A stretch of 33,445 nucleotides of DNA from Pseudomonadales bacterium (GTDB lineage Bacteria > Pseudomonadota > Gammaproteobacteria > Pseudomonadales > Pseudohongiellaceae): the NCBI GenBank assembly GCA_022825945.1, contig JAJDVS010000073.1:1-33445 (forward strand), given 5' to 3'. The notes below the pieces were generated by a model. The model was not told the origin of the DNA. It saw nothing but the letters and a program-made list of their open reading frames with translations, and searched no databases. The first letter of the stretch is position 1. Every line of letters begins with the position of its first letter. Positions 22,241 to 29,545 of this stretch are shown one piece after another. The position numbers and the translations under genes were made by a program.

Positions 22241-23632
22241 ATGACGCCGGGTTCGCAAAGCGCCGAAGCTACCCTGGAAACCGGGCCATCTCCGCCTGAA
22301 GTTTCCGGCGGCTGGCCTCTGCTTGGCCATTTGCGGGAATTCCAGCGCGACCCCGTCGCCATGCTCAGCCGGGGCTGCCGGGAGCAGGGGGAGTTGTTCG
22401 AGTTTCGACTCGGGCCGCGCAAGTTCGTATTGTTTTCCGGCCTTGACGCCCACAACGCCTACTTCAAGGCCCCGGAAGAAACCCTGGACGCCAAATCGGT
22501 GTATCAGTTCACCGTGCCCATCTTCGGCCGCGGCGTGGCCTACGATGTTTCCTCCGAAGTCATGACCGAGCAGCTCGGGTTTCTGTTTCCCGCGCTGCGC
22601 GAGTCCGCCATGAAGCGCTATGTGGACATCATGCACGAGGAAACCGGCCGCTTTGCCGACTCGCTTGGCGAGCAGGGTGAAATCGACCTGCCGGTGGCAA
22701 TGAACGAACTCACGATCCATATCGCCAGTCGCTGCTTTCTCGGCGAGGAAATTCGCAATGAAGTCGACTCCGGCTTTGCCGAGGCTTATCATGACCTGCA
22801 AAACGGCATCAATACCTTGGGCTTTTTCTTTCCCCGGCTGCCGACTCCCGCCCATCGGAGCCGGGACCGGGCGCGGCGCAGAATCACCGAAATCTTCATC
22901 CGCATCATGAATGACCGCCGCCGCGGCGGCGCGGAATCCACCGATTTCATGCAGACCCTGATGCAGGCGAACTACAAGGATGGCCGCAGCCTGAGCGATG
23001 ACGAGATCACCGGCATCCTGCTCACGGTGCTGTTTGCCGGCCAGCACACCAGCGCCGTGCTCGCCACCTGGGCCGCCCTCGAAATGCACCGCCATGCGCC
23101 TTTTCCCGACCGGCTGCGGGAAGAGATCCAGGCGGTGTACCAGGACGAGGCGAGGTTGAGCTATGCCGGCCTGAAGCAGCAGCAAACCATGGAAAACACC
23201 GTGCGCGAATGTGAGCGCCTGCATCCGCCGCTGATTATTCTCTTCCGCAAGGCGCTCAGATCCCTGCACTATGGCGGTTACACCGTTCCGGCAGGAACCC
23301 TGGCGGCGATTTCACCGGCGGTTTCCCATCGTTTGCCCGAAGTATTCGCCGAGCCGGAATCCTTCAACCCGGACCGCTTTGCCCAGCCTTCCAGTGAGGA
23401 AAAGCAGCATCCCTATGCCCTGATCGGCTTTGGCGGCGGCAAGCACCGCTGCATGGGCAAGAATTTTGCCATCATGCAGATCAAGGCGATCTGGACCGTA
23501 TTGCTGGACCAGTTCGATTTTCAACTCGCCACGCCATTTCCCGCGCCGAATTACGGAAGCTGGGTCACTGGCCCCAGGCTGCCATGTCGAATTCGCTATC
23601 AACGCCGCTCCCGGACCAGCCTGAAGCACTAG
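22241..23632 (+). CDS. cyp51: Sterol 14-alpha-demethylase, CYP51
   Basis: 463 residues. All CYP51 hallmarks are present: YQFTVPIFGRGVAYD (88-102) of the B'-C region, FAGQHTS (265-271) in the I helix, the E323-x2-R326 pair of the K helix followed by LHPP, and the haem loop FGGGKHRCMGKNFA with Cys404 as thiolate ligand. The enzyme removes the 14-alpha methyl of lanosterol-type sterols in three oxidations. There is no N-terminal membrane anchor, as expected for a soluble bacterial form, and no fused ferredoxin domain, unlike the Methylococcus enzyme. It starts 8 bases after the reductase stop, and its last 49 bases overlap the next gene. Electron partners are elsewhere. Confidence 0.95.
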   Translation: MTPGSQSAEATLETGPSPPEVSGGWPLLGHLREFQRDPVAMLSRGCREQGELFEFRLGPRKFVLFSGLDAHNAYFKAPEETLDAKSVYQFTVPIFGRGVAYDVSSEVMTEQLGFLFPALRESAMKRYVDIMHEETGRFADSLGEQGEIDLPVAMNELTIHIASRCFLGEEIRNEVDSGFAEAYHDLQNGINTLGFFFPRLPTPAHRSRDRARRRITEIFIRIMNDRRRGGAESTDFMQTLMQANYKDGRSLSDDEITGILLTVLFAGQHTSAVLATWAALEMHRHAPFPDRLREEIQAVYQDEARLSYAGLKQQQTMENTVRECERLHPPLIILFRKALRSLHYGGYTVPAGTLAAISPAVSHRLPEVFAEPESFNPDRFAQPSSEEKQHPYALIGFGGGKHRCMGKNFAIMQIKAIWTVLLDQFDFQLATPFPAPNYGSWVTGPRLPCRIRYQRRSRTSLKH

Positions 23633-26600
23633 GCAGCTACGACATCGCCATTGTCGGCGCCGGGCCGGTGGGCAGCCTCTGCGCCCTCGCCCATGCCCGC
23701 AAAGGCGCCAGGGTAGCCCTGCTCGAAGCCAATCCCAAGGCCGCGGACCGGCTGGCGGGAGAATGGCTGCACCCGCCCGCTGTGCGGATGTTGCGAAGCG
23801 TGGGCATTGATCTTGCCGGTCGCCCGGGATTCTCTCCCGGCAAGGGGTTCGTGGTGTTTCCCGAAGACGGTTCAGAGCCTGTGGTATTGCCCTATGCCGA
23901 TGGCGCCGGCGGCCTGGTGTTCGAACATGCCGCCCTTGTGGCCGCCCTGCATGAAGCGATCCGGGAAGCGTCTGCCATCGATGTTTTCCGGCGCGCCCGG
24001 GCCCGGGCCATCGAGGACGACGCCATCCGCTTCAGCCAGGACGGTGAGGAGCGCTTGCTGCGCGCCGGGCGCATCGTCGGCGCCGATGGGCGCGCTTCCA
24101 TCGTGCGGCAATCGCTCGGGCTGTCCACGGAGCGCATGACCTGCTCGCGCATGGTGGGCGTGGTGGTGGAAAACGCGGAACTGGTCCATGAGGGCTATGG
24201 CTATGTGGTGCTCGGCGCCCCGGGGCCCATGCTCACCGTGCCGCTCGGCGAGGGCCGCATACGGGTCATTGCCGACATGCCGCTGGACCACTGGACGCCA
24301 AAAGATCGGATCCATGTGCTTGCGGAATCCTATGCCGGCCTGCTTCCGAACGGCCTTGGCCCGGCCTTCCTTGCCGAATTGCAGGCGGGAAACTTCCAGG
24401 CCGCCGCCAATGAATTGCGTCCCCGGCTTACCTACGGAAACAGTCGGCGGACGCTCATCGGCGATGCCGCCGGACATTACCACCCCATGACCGCCGCCGG
24501 CATGACCCTCGGTTTCGGAGACGCCCTCGCCCTTGCCGAAAGCAACAACTTCAGGGATTTTTCCCATCGGCGGCTGAAGGACACCCGGATGCCCCAGCTT
24601 CTCGCCATGGGGCTGTACGAGGTTTTCAGCGACCATGCTCCGGAGTCTGCGGCCCTGCGCCAGGCCATCTACGGCAACTGGCGCCTCAGCAGACTCATTC
24701 GCCGGCAGACCATGCGGCTGCTTGCCTGTGAAAGCCGGTCGGTGGGCATGCTCAGTCTGGCATTCACCGCAACCGTATTGGCTGGCGTTGGGAACAGCTT
24801 GTTTCGACCAGGACACCGGATCGCCTGGCGCCAGGCTTCTCGGGAATTCCGCGCGATTACCAGGCGAATTCGCGCGCTGCTGGGCGCCGTGGGGGAAATG
24901 CGCAGGGCGCGCAGCCTGACCGGCGCCAATGAAAAGATTGTGCTGGAGAAGATGTCCGGGGCCTTCCTGACTTCCATGCGGGGATATACCCACAGCGCGC
25001 GCCCGGACCCGCCGCCCGCGCCGGCCAATGGCGCCGCCGCCCTGGAAAACGCAAGCAAGCGCCTGCTGGCGCTGCAGCGGGAAGACGGCGCCTGGGAAGG
25101 CGAAATGCGGTGGTGCCCCATGCTTGCCGCCCAATATGCGCTGCTGCATCACATCATGGGCAAGCCGGTCGCCCCGGAGCGTCGCCGCTTGCTGCTGCGG
25201 CAGTTCGAGCAAACCCGGCTTGCCGATGGGCTATGGGGACTGCACGATCATTCCGGGGCTTACCTGTATGTCACGACCCTGGTGTATGTCGCGGCGCGGG
25301 TGCTTGATGTGGAACCCGGCGACCCGCTCATCGCCCCCGCCCGGGAGTTTATCCACCGGGAAGGCGTGTTGAGTATTCCAAGCTGGGGGAAATTCTGGCT
25401 GGCGCTGCTCGGTCTCTATGACTGGCGGGGGATGCATGTGCTGCTGCCGGAACTCTGGCGCCTGCCACGCTGGCTGCCCCTGCATCCGGCAAATTGGTAT
25501 TGTCATACCCGCCTCATCTACATGGCGATGGCGGCGGTTTATGCCCACCGCGATGCCTTGCCGGAAAATCGCCTCGCTGAAACCCTGCGGCAAGAATTGT
25601 ATCCGGAAGGCTATGGCTCGGTGGATTTCAGCACCGGGTGCAACCAGCTGCGGGACGCCGAATTGTTCGCGCGTCCCAGCCTCTGGCTGCGGGTCGGATA
25701 CGCGCTGGCCCGAACCTATGAAGGCCATCACGGCAAGGGCCTGCGCGCCCGCTGCCGGGATGAGTTGATCGAGCGCATCCGCTGGGAGTTGCAAAGCTCG
25801 AGCCATACCAGTATCTCCCCGGTGAGCGGCATGCTCAACATTCTGGCCCTGTGGCTGCGGGACCCGGATGATGCGGACTGCGCCCGGGCCATGGCGAAAC
25901 TCGAGGACTGGATCTGGGAAGACGAAACCGGCGGAACCCGCATCACCGGAGCGCGCAGCGCTACCTGGGATACCGGCTTCGCCCTGCAGGCATTGGCTGC
26001 CGCGGACCGAAGCGATGCTGTGGGAGCCAGTCTCCAGCGGGGAGCGGACTTTCTTCGCAGCCAGCAAATTCCCCGCAGCTTCCCGGGCTTTCGCGAAGCC
26101 TTTCGCAACGACCCTGAGGGCGGCTGGTGCTTTGCCGGCGTCTGGCATGGCTGGCCGGTAAGCGACTGCGCCGCCGAGGCCATGCTCGGCATGCTTGCCG
26201 CAGGGGGGCAAACGGAGGACCGGGAAGCCCTGGCGCGGGGAATCCGCTTCCTGCTGCGGAGCCAGTGCCGGGACGGCGGCTTCGGTAGCTACGAGTCCAG
26301 ACGCTCCCGCATCGGCCTGGAATGGCTCATGCCGGCGGAGATGTTCGGCGAGTGCATGACCGAACATTCCTATGTGGAATGCACGGCTTCGTGCCTGGCC
26401 GCGCTTGCCGCCTGCCGCCGGGATGGCGCTCTTGCCGCGGAACCCGATCTGGACAAGGTCATGGTCCGCGCCGATGACTGGCTGCGGCGCCATCAGGCCG
26501 GGGATGGCTCTTGGCGGGGCGTTTGGGGCGTGCAGTACATCTACGGCACGATGTTTGGCGTCAAAGGGCTGGTGGCGGGCGGCGCCTGTCCCGGCGACCC

Positions 26601-27027
26601 GGCGCTAAGGTTGGCCTGCCGCTGGCTGCTGGACCGCCAGCGCAGCGACGGCGGCTGGGGCGAACATGCCAGTGGCTGTCTCGGCGGCGCCTATGTCGAA
26701 CACGGGGAAAGCCAGATCATCCAGACCGCCTGGGCATTGCTCGCCCTGTTGGAAGCCGGCGATTCACACTGGACCGCAATCTCCCGGGGCGCAAGATTCC
26801 TGATCGATGCCCAGCGAGCCGACGGCAGTTGGCCAAAGCAGGATATGGCAGGGGTTTTCTTTCGCACCGCACTACTCGATTACGGGTTGTACCGGCAGTA
26901 TTTCCCGCTCCACGCGCTCGGCCTGTTCGAGCGCCGACGCCGCGCCCGGCAACTGCGGGCGGAATCCTCAGCGGGGCAGACCCCGGGCGGCAAGGCGGAA
27001 CAGGCCGCGCAGGCCGCGATTGCTTGA
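23584..27027 (+). CDS. Fused squalene epoxidase - oxidosqualene cyclase
   Basis: 1147 residues in one uninterrupted frame. Residues 19-460 are an FAD monooxygenase: GAGPVG (25-30), GADGR (166-170) and GDAAGHYHPMTAAGMTLG (293-310), the layout of squalene epoxidase. After a Pro/Ala-rich linker (471-485), residues 486-1115 are a full oxidosqualene cyclase: IPSWGKFWLALLGLYDWRG, VSDCAAE (859-865) with catalytic Asp861, HSYVECTAS with Cys933, and GSWRGVWGVQYIYGT. QW repeats are visible (QREDGAW, QCRDGGF, QRSDGGW, QRADGSW). The SHC DxDD motif is absent. The protein would epoxidise squalene and cyclise 2,3-oxidosqualene to a lanosterol- or parkeol-type sterol. The usual DCTAE reads DCAAE; positions equivalent to human 449 and 453 are His855 and Val859, so product type is open. 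It is the last operon gene. Confidence 0.93.
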   Translation: MSNSLSTPLPDQPEALGSYDIAIVGAGPVGSLCALAHARKGARVALLEANPKAADRLAGEWLHPPAVRMLRSVGIDLAGRPGFSPGKGFVVFPEDGSEPVVLPYADGAGGLVFEHAALVAALHEAIREASAIDVFRRARARAIEDDAIRFSQDGEERLLRAGRIVGADGRASIVRQSLGLSTERMTCSRMVGVVVENAELVHEGYGYVVLGAPGPMLTVPLGEGRIRVIADMPLDHWTPKDRIHVLAESYAGLLPNGLGPAFLAELQAGNFQAAANELRPRLTYGNSRRTLIGDAAGHYHPMTAAGMTLGFGDALALAESNNFRDFSHRRLKDTRMPQLLAMGLYEVFSDHAPESAALRQAIYGNWRLSRLIRRQTMRLLACESRSVGMLSLAFTATVLAGVGNSLFRPGHRIAWRQASREFRAITRRIRALLGAVGEMRRARSLTGANEKIVLEKMSGAFLTSMRGYTHSARPDPPPAPANGAAALENASKRLLALQREDGAWEGEMRWCPMLAAQYALLHHIMGKPVAPERRRLLLRQFEQTRLADGLWGLHDHSGAYLYVTTLVYVAARVLDVEPGDPLIAPAREFIHREGVLSIPSWGKFWLALLGLYDWRGMHVLLPELWRLPRWLPLHPANWYCHTRLIYMAMAAVYAHRDALPENRLAETLRQELYPEGYGSVDFSTGCNQLRDAELFARPSLWLRVGYALARTYEGHHGKGLRARCRDELIERIRWELQSSSHTSISPVSGMLNILALWLRDPDDADCARAMAKLEDWIWEDETGGTRITGARSATWDTGFALQALAAADRSDAVGASLQRGADFLRSQQIPRSFPGFREAFRNDPEGGWCFAGVWHGWPVSDCAAEAMLGMLAAGGQTEDREALARGIRFLLRSQCRDGGFGSYESRRSRIGLEWLMPAEMFGECMTEHSYVECTASCLAALAACRRDGALAAEPDLDKVMVRADDWLRRHQAGDGSWRGVWGVQYIYGTMFGVKGLVAGGACPGDPALRLACRWLLDRQRSDGGWGEHASGCLGGAYVEHGESQIIQTAWALLALLEAGDSHWTAISRGARFLIDAQRADGSWPKQDMAGVFFRTALLDYGLYRQYFPLHALGLFERRRRARQLRAESSAGQTPGGKAEQAAQAAIA

Positions 27028-28008
27028 CACCAGCAGATTGGTGGCGAATACCGTGGCGCGCACGCTGCGCCGGGACACTTTCACCTGATCGGAGGCGGTA
27101 AAGCCGGAATTCCGCCGGAGCTTCTGCAGGGTCAATATCGCAAGACCCAGGGCCCAGAGGCAAAAGCGGCGCATGCCCCGCTCCCGGGCAGGCAGATGGC
27201 AGGTGAATTCGAGGGCGTTCGCGAGATGCCCGTTGGCGATTGCGATCAGGTTGTGGAGACCTTGCCGGAACTCTTCGCGCAAGTGGATTTCCGGCAGTTT
27301 CGCCAGCTCCAGGCGACCATCATCGAACTCGGAACGGGGCAGCCAGCAGGCGCCGCGCTGGTGATCGTCCCAGATATCCTTGAGGATATTGGTCATTTGC
27401 AGGCCCTGGCCGAACGACACCGCAAGCTTGCGCAACTCCTCCCGCTTCGGCGCAAGCTCCAGGCAATGAATGCAGAACAGGTCGGTGAGCATCTCGCCGG
27501 CAACGCCGGCCACGGCATAGCAGTAGGCATCGAGTTCGGCCAGGTCCCGCAGCCCCGCCAGACTGCTGTTGCGCTGAAATTTCGGCATGTCGACGCACAT
27601 GACGCTTACGCAGCGCTCAAGTATCCGGCGCTCCGCGTCGCTGAAGGAATGGGTTACCGCAACAACCCGCGCCGCATTGCGCATCAGATCGAGTTCCGCC
27701 TCGGGAGTTTCCCGGGCAAGCCGGGGCGTCATTGCCGCAGAGAAGCCGGCAGCCTCTTCCTCCCCCTTGACCGCGGCGAGGAAGCGCCCGAGCCCGGCCT
27801 CCTTCTGCCCGGCTTCGAGCTGCGGATCGTCCTCGACGGTATCGGCAATGCGGCAAAGCAGGTAGGCATTGGTCACCACCAGGGCGAGGCGGTCCGGCAG
27901 GGCGGGAATCGTCAAGGCGAAGGTGCGCGATACGTCAGGCAGAATCCCCGCCTGATATTGCCGGTGCGCTTCCACCGCGCCCGGCGAGTGTTCGTTCGAA
28001 TCGCGCAA
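26968..28008 (-). CDS. Squalene synthase
   Basis: 346 residues from TTG 28008, which has AGGA 7 bases upstream; the frame is open to TTG 28071 (367 residues) without a ribosome site. It has both Asp-rich motifs of trans-prenyl head-to-head synthases, DTVEDD (about 56-61) and DIWDD (about 211-215), with SRTFALTIPALP, YCYAVAGVAGEMLTDLFC and GLQMTNILKDIWDDHQRGACWLP around them. It condenses two farnesyl diphosphates and reduces the product to squalene with NADPH. The sequence suits squalene rather than phytoene synthase, and the context agrees. It runs opposite to the sterol operon, and its last 60 bases overlap the end of the epoxidase-cyclase gene. Confidence 0.88.
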   Translation of the reverse strand: MRDSNEHSPGAVEAHRQYQAGILPDVSRTFALTIPALPDRLALVVTNAYLLCRIADTVEDDPQLEAGQKEAGLGRFLAAVKGEEEAAGFSAAMTPRLARETPEAELDLMRNAARVVAVTHSFSDAERRILERCVSVMCVDMPKFQRNSSLAGLRDLAELDAYCYAVAGVAGEMLTDLFCIHCLELAPKREELRKLAVSFGQGLQMTNILKDIWDDHQRGACWLPRSEFDDGRLELAKLPEIHLREEFRQGLHNLIAIANGHLANALEFTCHLPARERGMRRFCLWALGLAILTLQKLRRNSGFTASDQVKVSRRSVRATVFATNLLVSSNRGLRGLFRLAARGLPR

Positions 28009-28040
28009 GGCCAAATCCTGTCTGGCTGTGCTGGGTATGC

Positions 28041-28072
28041 ATTGAAAAATTTCCTTTCCGGAATTTTTCAAT
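28041..28072. promoter_or_regulatory. 11-bp perfect inverted repeat upstream of squalene synthase
   Basis: ATTGAAAAATT (28041-28051), 10-base spacer, AATTTTTCAAT (28062-28072). It is AT-rich in a GC-rich region and sits 33 bases before the preferred squalene synthase start. It fits an operator for a dimeric regulator, or an RNA hairpin in the leader. Confidence 0.55.
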
Positions 28073-28239
28073 ATCGGCGAATTCTATCGCAATTCGCCCG
28101 CCGCAAGCTGCCCGCAAACCCCTGCGTCCCGATTGCCGGAATCCATTCCCCTTGCTGATGTGGTATGGTGCGACCGCTGGCGCGCTGCCCCTTTCCGGCT
28201 GGCCCGCCGGTGCCTGTTCTGGTTCTGGAACAAGAAATT

Positions 28240-29289
28240 ATGGATGAAAGATCGATACGGGAACTCGTGGCGGAATACGGCCCGCGGGTGAACACCGGCC
28301 GGCCGGTGCGGCAACTCATTGCCGATGGCGAATTGCCGCGGCTTGCCGGCGCCGCGGTGCAGGAGGGCAAGGTTTCCGATTCGGTCTATGGCGCGGACTT
28401 GCGCAGCCGCGACAGCAGGCCGCTGCGGCTGATGTTCCGCAACAACCGCATCTCCACCCATGACGTCAATCGCGGCGCGATTCCATTCAAGGACCAGGTG
28501 CTCGCGCTCAATCACGACCACATGCTCGGCCTTGTGGCGCCGCTGCTCGGCAGTTCCCAGTTTGTGGTGGAGGGACTGCATCCGGCCTCCACGGTGATTC
28601 CCGCGGAAAACCTGCAGCTGTTCGGGTTCGAAAACGTGCTGCGCATGTACATGGCGGAATCCAGCACTTCCACTTCGCTGTACCAGCACTGGTTGCAGGC
28701 GAAGGAGGAAGGCGCCGCCGAACTCGATTATGCGGGGCACCATCTGCTGGTCGATGAACTCAAGCCCAACGGCCGGCTGCCCTATCTGATGGACACGCCA
28801 AGCACCAAGGCCGCCGTGGACGCCACCACCGACGCCGCCACGCTGATTGCCGCCGGCGCCTGTGGCGAAGGCGAGTATGTCCAGATTCGCAATACCTCGC
28901 TGATGGCGTTCGGCCTGGTTTCCGGCTACCTCGCCAACAAGGGCATGGTGCTGGTGGACACCAAGACCGAGCACGGCCGCAATGTCGACGGCGGGATTGT
29001 CGCCGCCGACGAGTTGTACACCATGGATTCGAGCCGCTTCTGGCGTCTTGACGACGGAGGCGACGTGCTGCGGCAAAACGGCAAGCCCGTGTCCTTCTCC
29101 AAGGAGTTCGCCCGGGGCATGGTGAAAAGCCGCGACCAGCAATTCAGCGACGAGCAGGCCAACGAAATCGCCGTGCGCTACATCCTCGGCCTGCAGCATC
29201 TCACCGGCAAGACCTTCGAGCCCGACCTGCGCCCCCGGGACCAGCGCATCGTCGAATCCACCAATTTGATCCTCGACACGCTGACCTGA
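28240..29289 (+). CDS. purC: SAICAR synthase (phosphoribosylaminoimidazole-succinocarboxamide synthase)
   Basis: 349 residues from ATG 28240, preceded by GGAA at 9 bases; the frame extends upstream to 28165 without support. Motifs of PurC are visible: [14 protein letters not shown] (nucleotide-binding start), [18 protein letters not shown], a basic active-site region with a central [10 protein letters not shown] insert, and [14 protein letters not shown]. It ligates aspartate to CAIR with ATP to form SAICAR in purine synthesis, in the cytoplasm. It is a long form, as in several proteobacteria, compared with the 237-residue E. coli enzyme. It is divergent from squalene synthase and not functionally linked to it. 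Confidence 0.92.
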   Translation: MDERSIRELVAEYGPRVNTGRPVRQLIADGELPRLAGAAVQEGKVSDSVYGADLRSRDSRPLRLMFRNNRISTHDVNRGAIPFKDQVLALNHDHMLGLVAPLLGSSQFVVEGLHPASTVIPAENLQLFGFENVLRMYMAESSTSTSLYQHWLQAKEEGAAELDYAGHHLLVDELKPNGRLPYLMDTPSTKAAVDATTDAATLIAAGACGEGEYVQIRNTSLMAFGLVSGYLANKGMVLVDTKTEHGRNVDGGIVAADELYTMDSSRFWRLDDGGDVLRQNGKPVSFSKEFARGMVKSRDQQFSDEQANEIAVRYILGLQHLTGKTFEPDLRPRDQRIVESTNLILDTLT

Positions 29290-29303
29290 TCATCCACCGA
29301 GAC

Positions 29304-29470
29304 ATGCTTGGCCCCCCACTCCTGAGAGAGGCCAACGCGAGGGGTGAGGCTCTCGGGCTTTCCGAGGATGAACTCGCCTTCTGCGACGCATTGGAAACCA
29401 ACGACAGTGCCGTCACGGCGCTTGGCGATGAAGCCCTTCGCAAGATCGCTCTCGAACTCTTCGATTCAGC
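29304..29470 (+). pseudogene. hsdR (type I restriction subunit) C-terminal fragment
   Basis: The frame reads [20 protein letters not shown] then [20 protein letters not shown] then RKIALEL, very like the C-terminal helical domain of type I restriction enzyme R subunits ([30 protein letters not shown]). Only about 50 residues remain, without the helicase or nuclease domains; the frame then drifts into unrelated residues. It is a scar of a lost restriction-modification locus in the 256-base gap between purC and the S9 peptidase gene. Confidence 0.75.
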
Positions 29471-29545
29471 CTCGGCGCTCTCTTTCGGCAGCGGAATATT
29501 GCTACACTGTTTGCGGTGGATTTCCCGTAAGGGGGTGATTGGCCG

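Noticed and set aside
24900-27027. Squalene-hopene cyclase instead of oxidosqualene cyclase
   Set aside because: The DxDD motif of hopene cyclases is absent; VSDC, VECTAS and GVWGVQYIYGT are of the oxidosqualene type, and CYP51 is next door.
26968-28008. Phytoene synthase of a carotenoid pathway
   Set aside because: Motif spelling and neighbours fit squalene synthase; no carotenoid genes are near.
28165-28239. N-terminal extension of purC
   Set aside because: No ribosome site, and the residues are Pro-rich and unlike PurC; ATG 28240 is preferred.
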